Source: a virus | Strand: one strand, 5' to 3' | DNA length: 25,510 nt | IMG/VR virus record: IMGVR_UViG_3300030101_000346 | Coordinates: 1 to 25,510 of that record | Part shown: positions 21,501 to 25,510 of the stretch, one piece after another | How positions within the stretch are numbered: position 1 is the stretch's first letter | How the letters are laid out: every line of letters begins with the position of its first letter | Program-made: the position numbers and the translations under genes | The notes under the pieces: model-generated | Seen by the model: only the letters and a program-made list of their open reading frames with translations | What the model was told of the DNA's origin: nothing | Databases searched by the model: none

Positions 21501-23378
21501 GCGTATAGCGTGTTAGGCACAGCATTAACTCTTAGTGCTGCTCCTGCAACTGGTAGGGTAATAACAGTTTATCATAGCACTACTACTGTAGGTGGATCAA
21601 ACAATACTATTAACACTATGACAGGTGACGGTAGTGATACTACTCTGACATTATCTACGCAGCCAGTACATGAGAATAACGTACAGGTATATTTTGATGG
21701 TGTATATCAAAGTAAATCAAACTACACAGTCTCAGGAACTACAGTAACCTTTGCTACTGCTCCTCCTGCTAATGTCCTAGTAGAAGCTATTACTAATACT
21801 AATACAGACATTACAACAGCTACACAGCTAGTAGATGCAGACAGCGATACTAAGATTCAAGTAGAAGAGTCTAGTGATGAAGATACTATAAGGTTTGATA
21901 TTGCTGGTACTGAGCAGATTGTATTAGCTGATGGAGTTTTAAGACCTACTACTAATAATGATATAGATTTAGGTACAAGCTCTTTACAGTTTAAAGATTT
22001 ATATGTAGATGGTACAGCTAATTTAGATGTGGTAGATATTGACGGTGCTGTAGATATGGCAAGCACTCTAGAAGTTGATGGAGATGTTAAAGCCCGACGA
22101 GCAAGAAGCAATACAGCAGGAGAGGTTGCATTAAGTTTACAGCCGACTGATAGCACGATCCATTACGGTTTCCGCATTGACTCATCTGCTAACTCTCTCA
22201 ACCTTGATAGAGCTGACTCAGGGAATGAGGCTCAATTACTATCAATAGGTAGTAGCGGTGGTGTAATTATTGATAGGTCTGATAACGGAGATAATCTTAC
22301 CCTAAGAACTTCTGATGCAGATGCAAGCGTTGGCCCTGTTCTTACCCTTAACAGAAACTCAGCTAGTCCAGCAGATTCTGATGTGATTGGCTCAATAGAC
22401 TTTGATGGGCGTAACGATGCTGGTCAAGCTGTGGAGTACGCTCAAATTATTAGTCAGATAATGGATGCAAGTGATGGCACAGAAGATGGCGCTCTTTACT
22501 TGCAAACTATTGTCGCAGGAACCAAAAGAGAGCGTGTTTCTCTTTTAGAAGCAGAAACAGCTTTCAACAATGCTGGAGTTGATCTAGACTTCAGAGTTGA
22601 GTCAGACACGCATTCACACGCATTCTACGTTAACGGTGGTAACAATTCAGTAGGCATAAATACACATGTTCCTGATGGTGCTTTAACAGTAGTTGGAACA
22701 TCTACATCTGGTGATATGATTGCTCGTTTTCAACACGGAGTAAATGATAATGCTGTTAAAGTAATTAGAGTTAATGCTCCTAATGCAAGCGGTACTCATG
22801 GATATGTAGATGTAGGAGTAGATCCAGAAACTACACAAGGTGGTTTAGCTGTAGCTACAAGTAGTGGAGGTTTACTAGCTGGTCAAGCTAATTTAACAAA
22901 TTATGCAGCAATTGTATGGGATGCTAATAGGCACGTTACCATGCCGGGGCAGACAGCGTTTTCTGTTTACAAGTCAGCACAACAATCTAATCTTTCAACA
23001 GGTTATAACGATGTAACCTTTGATAGCGAATTTTATGACGTAAATGGAGACTTTGCCAGTGACACTTTTACTGCTCCAGTTACAGGCAAATATCTGATTG
23101 TCTGTAATATTAGTTTTTTCTCAATACCGACAGATGCAGAGTGGTTCTTTACGCAGATTCTTACTAGTAATAGATCGTACAATAATTCAACTTCTTTGGA
23201 TCAATTTGATGCTACTAGTGATGGCACTCATCCAACAACATTTTCACATACCGTTGTTGCAGACATGGATGCAAACGATACTATGACAATTAGAGTTTAC
23301 CAGTTTTCAGGTACTACAAGTGCTGATATAGCTAATGGCTCTAATTATACCTATGTACAAGGAACTTTATTATGCTAG
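18552..23378 (+). CDS. Large modular tail fibre with C1q-like tip
   Basis: The 1608-residue fibre begins with 'SFT'-type attachment residues ('FSDGDTITASLFNNEYNQLL' near 10-30) followed by 'GHRHDGTA', a common N-terminal fibre motif in marine phages. The shaft is built of repeats: three DLG-SS-FKDLY-DGTA-type modules (about 106, 297 and 1136), three exact A-E-L-N-I-M-D-G-V-T-A-T-T units plus two degenerate ones (from 326), two T/SDGSNSTA modules (about 590, 690) and two GDGS..TFTLST/VFVDGV modules (about 950, 1020). Residues 1469-1608 resemble a C1q/TNF-like jelly-roll tip. It would trimerise and bind the host surface. Low-complexity Thr/Ser/Gly/Asn composition is typical. Exact receptor unknown. 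Confidence 0.85.
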   Translation: MAQSYTRQSTFSDGDTITASLFNNEYNQLLNAFAYSSSSSTNTGHRHDGTAGQGGNVPQIGDLDFLNKVVVDGTNNRVGFFVEVSSSAVEQIRVQDGVIVPVTDNDIDLGTSSLEFKDLYLDGTAHIDTLDIDENATVAGTLGVTGAATLSSTLAVTGAVTANAGVVVDNITIDGTEIDLSSGDLTVDVAGDIILDADGGDVVLKDAGTQYAALTNTSGNLIIKSGSTTMLTASGANATFAGNVDVDGNLTVTGTTTFNGGTLTLGDSASDNVVFGADVDSNIIPDDDDTHDLGSSSQQWKDIYIDGVAYLDAIDFNGTAISATAAELNIMDGVTATTAELNIMDGVTATTAELNIMDGVTATTAEINTLDGITAVVGELNALDLGSTAVGTAIASKAVVLDANKDYTGIRNLTITGELDGATLDISGNGDIAGTLGISGGSTNGVLISQGAIKIKNGGTQSYIDFYCESNNAHYLRLQAPAHANFSGNPTVTLPNTAGTIVGTGDTGSVTNTMLAGSIANSKLANSTVSYGGISLALGASDATPAFDLSDATNYPTSSLSGTITNAQLAGSIANAKLANSSITVTDGSNSTATALGGTITFAAGEGLDVAESSGTVTFSGEDATSSNKGIASFDSTDFSVSSGAVTLQAERIQDIVGAMFSSNTETGITVTYQDGDGTIDLAVGNVVTVSDGSNSTAVASGGTITFAGTSNEVEVAESSGTVTIGLPNNVTVGNNLTVSGNLTVSGTTTQTGPIVSDDNFTGLLNSNTGNSSDFGFFGKYVESSTTKFAGLFFDASTDNTFRLFTDTQTEPAATVNTSATGYAAADLVVNNLTGTIATAAQTNITSVGTLSALTISGDLTVDTNTLKVDSSNNRVGINQASPNVTLDVGSNTDAIRVPVGTTAQRPSGAAGDFRFNSTLGKFEGHDGTEFAAIAGSGGGNSTNMDTDIFTGDGSTTAFTLSTAASDEQNLMVFVDGVFQAHNAYSVLGTALTLSAAPATGRVITVYHSTTTVGGSNNTINTMTGDGSDTTLTLSTQPVHENNVQVYFDGVYQSKSNYTVSGTTVTFATAPPANVLVEAITNTNTDITTATQLVDADSDTKIQVEESSDEDTIRFDIAGTEQIVLADGVLRPTTNNDIDLGTSSLQFKDLYVDGTANLDVVDIDGAVDMASTLEVDGDVKARRARSNTAGEVALSLQPTDSTIHYGFRIDSSANSLNLDRADSGNEAQLLSIGSSGGVIIDRSDNGDNLTLRTSDADASVGPVLTLNRNSASPADSDVIGSIDFDGRNDAGQAVEYAQIISQIMDASDGTEDGALYLQTIVAGTKRERVSLLEAETAFNNAGVDLDFRVESDTHSHAFYVNGGNNSVGINTHVPDGALTVVGTSTSGDMIARFQHGVNDNAVKVIRVNAPNASGTHGYVDVGVDPETTQGGLAVATSSGGLLAGQANLTNYAAIVWDANRHVTMPGQTAFSVYKSAQQSNLSTGYNDVTFDSEFYDVNGDFASDTFTAPVTGKYLIVCNISFFSIPTDAEWFFTQILTSNRSYNNSTSLDQFDATSDGTHPTTFSHTVVADMDANDTMTIRVYQFSGTTSADIANGSNYTYVQGTLLC
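19527..19721 (+). repeat. Tandem 39-bp coding repeat in the tail fibre gene
   Basis: Five 13-codon units: three encode identical peptides (19527-19565, 19566-19604, 19605-19643) and two diverge (19644-19682, 19683-19721). The first three differ only at third codon positions (6 to 9 silent changes between pairs). Confidence 0.85.
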
Positions 23379-23409
23379 GCGAAATAACCAATCTTAAAGG
23401 AGATTAAAA

Positions 23410-23685
23410 ATGGCAGATTTAACAGTAACAATAACACTTAACGATACTCAACAAGCAATACTTAATAATGATTTGTTGGACATAAAGACATGGATAGAAG
23501 ATGCAGTAACTGGCAAACAGAATAATTGCTGGAAGCGTATGCAGACTGAATGGACTACAAAGCTTATGAATGATGAAAGCTTCACAGATCCTATCCCTAG
23601 CAATCAAGCTGACTTTGTAACTCTTGTAACTGGCAGAAGTGATTATCAGACCAGAGCAGAAAGAGATAAAGCAAATACTCTTTAA
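23410..23685 (+). CDS. Small conserved tail-region protein, 91 aa
   Basis: Unrecognised function. A hydrophilic helix 'LNDTQQAILNNDLLDIKTWI' leads to a Trp/Lys-rich middle ('KQNNCWKRMQTEWTTKLMND') and an acidic end. It lies between two fibre genes with AAGGAG before the ATG. Small proteins of this type directly after large fibre genes are frequent in marine phages and may be fibre-assembly chaperones, which is inference only. Confidence 0.72.
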   Translation: MADLTVTITLNDTQQAILNNDLLDIKTWIEDAVTGKQNNCWKRMQTEWTTKLMNDESFTDPIPSNQADFVTLVTGRSDYQTRAERDKANTL

Positions 23686-23699
23686 AGGAGAATAGATAA

Positions 23700-25043
23700 A
23701 TGGCATTAACAACAGCCCCAGTAGAACTAGTTAGTTTAGATGGTACAGTTACTATTAATGACTCTTCTGCTGATGTAGATTTTAGAGTAGAAAGTAATGG
23801 CAACCAACATATGTTATTTGTTGATGCTGGGAATGACAGAGTTTCAATAAAAACAGGCACTGCTATTAACAGTTCAACGCTTAGTGTTGCTGGCTCTATA
23901 GCTTTTGATGGGCAAAGCGTAGGCACTTACAACGATGCGAGTGGTTGGATTGATTTCACAAGCACCTCAAATACAAATTTAATGAGACTTCATTCTGGAG
24001 GTGATTCCGGTGAAAGCTCTCAAATTGAAATCAGTACAGTTGTAAGCGGTAGTCAATCTGATGCAATCACTGTGGAGTCAGGTGGCACTATTGTAATTAA
24101 CCAAGATAGCAATGCAGCGCGAGACTTCAGAGTGGAGTCTGACGGCAATGCTAATATGTTATTCGTTGATGCAGGTAACGACAGAGTTTTAATTGGAACA
24201 ACTGCTTCAAGATCTTTATCAGGAGTAACACCTAACTTATTAAAAGAAGGAACTGGGTATAACGATTCTGCTATGGCTCTAGTGGGAAATACAGGGACAA
24301 CTGCTGCTGTTGCTCCTTTACTTTTATTTGGTAGAAGTAGAGGTACATCTAACGGAACTTCTACTTCTGTTGCATCAGGAGATAGACTTGGTGGTATTTT
24401 CTTTACTGGTGCTGATGGTACAGACATAGAAAGTCTAGCTGCTGTTATCCAAGCAAAAGTAGACGGTACTCCCGGTAGTAATGATATGCCCGGTAGGTTG
24501 GAGTTTTACACAACTCCTGATGGATCAGAAACTACTGTAGAAAGAATGCGAATACATAGTGGAGGTGTAGTTTCAATAAGTGAAGGTGTAGAACTAGGAA
24601 ATAGTTTTAATGGGGCTGCTTCAAATACGCTTGACGATTATGAAGAAGGTACATGGACACCAGTAATGATTTCTGGAGGTTCTACAAACCCAACAGGAGG
24701 AGGAGCATTGAATCCGGGCGGTTGGTATCAAAAAGTTGGAAATACTGTAACCGTCACGTTCTACGTTGGAAGGTCATATACAAATAGTCCGAATGGATCA
24801 ATTATGGTTTCAGGATTGCCCTTTACACTTAACTCAACAGCTACAACGGCTTATAACCCAGTCTCGACCTATAGAGTAACTTTTGGAGATCAACACATCC
24901 CATTTGTGATACCGACTGCCAATAACACAAATTTTGGACTTTATTCGGCTTCAAACGGAGGAGGCTGGTTTGCGATGACTTGGCAAGACCACGCAAACAG
25001 TGCAGGTACTTATGTAGCTGGGCAGTTTTCATATATTGTTTAA
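23700..25043 (+). CDS. Second tail fibre protein, 447 aa
   Basis: The beta-rich fibre carries two copies of 'DFRVES.GN..MLFVDAGNDRV.I', at about 28-55 and 141-168. The module also occurs near residue 1344 of the 1608-residue fibre. The C-terminal quarter has 'DYEEGTWTPVM' followed by a Gly/Asn-rich jelly-roll-like domain, as seen in cyanophage and other marine phage fibre tips. The ribosome site (GGAGAATAGATAA before ATG) is repeated before the next fibre gene, suggesting duplication of the unit. It would be an additional receptor-binding or accessory fibre. Confidence 0.8.
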   Translation: MALTTAPVELVSLDGTVTINDSSADVDFRVESNGNQHMLFVDAGNDRVSIKTGTAINSSTLSVAGSIAFDGQSVGTYNDASGWIDFTSTSNTNLMRLHSGGDSGESSQIEISTVVSGSQSDAITVESGGTIVINQDSNAARDFRVESDGNANMLFVDAGNDRVLIGTTASRSLSGVTPNLLKEGTGYNDSAMALVGNTGTTAAVAPLLLFGRSRGTSNGTSTSVASGDRLGGIFFTGADGTDIESLAAVIQAKVDGTPGSNDMPGRLEFYTTPDGSETTVERMRIHSGGVVSISEGVELGNSFNGAASNTLDDYEEGTWTPVMISGGSTNPTGGGALNPGGWYQKVGNTVTVTFYVGRSYTNSPNGSIMVSGLPFTLNSTATTAYNPVSTYRVTFGDQHIPFVIPTANNTNFGLYSASNGGGWFAMTWQDHANSAGTYVAGQFSYIV

Positions 25044-25063
25044 TTTCAAGGGAGAATAGATAA

Positions 25064-25510
25064 ATGTCAATTACAAAAGCATCACTAATAGATCTCAACG
25101 GTCAAGAGCTTATTCTTGATGCTGATGCAGATACGTCTATTACTGCTGATACAGATGATCAGATAGATATAAAGATTGCAGGTTCTGATAGTATTAGAAT
25201 CAAAGCTAATGAAATTGAGAATGTTTCTGGTAATTTAACTTTAGATGTAGCAGGTACTTTAATTCTTGATGCTGATGGTGCAATACTTGAGTTTCAAGAT
25301 GGAGGAACAAGTATAGGAACTATTGAAAGTGGCAGTCAAAATTTAAATATTAAAACAGCTATTGCAGATAAAGATATTAGATTACAAGGTTTTGATGGCG
25401 ATTTATCAACATTAGTTACAGCCCTTACCCTTGATATGTCAGAAGCAGGTGCAGCTACATTCAACAGCAGTGTAACTGCGACGAAACTCACTAGCACGAA
25501 CGGCGTATTA
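25064..25510 (+). CDS. Third tail fibre protein (C-terminus beyond window)
   Basis: 149 codons are visible before the window ends. The N-terminal part has 'LILDADADTSITADTDDQID' and later 'LDVAGTLILDADGAILEFQD', the same module type as around residues 185-210 of the 1608-residue fibre. Threonine/Asn/Asp-rich repeats and the conserved ribosome site GGAGAATAGATAA link it to the preceding fibre. The C-terminal tip domain cannot be seen. Confidence 0.78.
   Translation, partial: MSITKASLIDLNGQELILDADADTSITADTDDQIDIKIAGSDSIRIKANEIENVSGNLTLDVAGTLILDADGAILEFQDGGTSIGTIESGSQNLNIKTAIADKDIRLQGFDGDLSTLVTALTLDMSEAGAATFNSSVTATKLTSTNGVL

Overview
The window is a 25.5 kb piece of a tailed double-stranded DNA phage genome, AT-rich and densely packed. 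Its gene content points to a short-tailed (podovirus-like) marine phage: a T7-type primase-helicase, a P22-like portal and tail-hub set, and tail-fibre proteins built from the repeat families common in marine phages. Resemblance to the HMO-2011-like marine podoviruses is an impression from memory, not a search result. No bacterial gene, integrase, lysis gene or CRISPR array is visible.

Left arm (1-7204, all minus strand): leftward-transcribed replication and accessory genes. They run from a block of tiny genes next to the central region to a single-stranded-DNA-binding protein and a primase-helicase cut off by the window edge. In between are a DUF932-type protein, an HhH-GPD DNA-glycosylase-like protein, two short zinc-binding or acidic genes easily missed by length cutoffs (3890-4060 and 4868-5005), and several unknown genes joined by ATGA, GTGA or TAATG overlaps. 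A gene-free stretch at 6030-6259 folds as a tmRNA-like RNA: tRNA acceptor and T arm with encoded CCA, a 21-bp helix replacing the anticodon stem, and an internal stretch that could hold a tag reading frame.

Central control region (about 6790-8141): two very short minus-strand frames, a block of interleaved inverted repeats, four near-perfect sigma-54 (-24/-12) promoter sequences (three rightward, one leftward), TGTTAC motifs also found upstream of the DUF932 gene, four dispersed AT-rich 25-bp repeats (iteron/origin or promoter candidates), GTATCA palindromes and a consensus sigma-70 promoter (TTGACA-17-TATACT) just ahead of the terminase genes.

Right arm (8142-25510, all plus strand): packaging and virion genes in assembly order: small terminase, large terminase with an N-terminal extension resembling a serine-recombinase accessory domain, portal, an overlapping gene read in another frame of the portal 3' end, an EF-hand-bearing protein, two repeated hairpin/mini-ORF elements, scaffold, major capsid protein followed by a C(UUCG)G hairpin, three small basic or Met-rich proteins, head-tail adaptor, tail hub/stabilisation-like protein, a 1608-residue tail fibre with a C1q-like tip, a small companion gene and two more fibre genes sharing repeat modules. 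The DNA is copied by the left-arm machinery, packaged by the terminase through the portal into the scaffolded capsid, and closed by the adaptor, hub and fibres.
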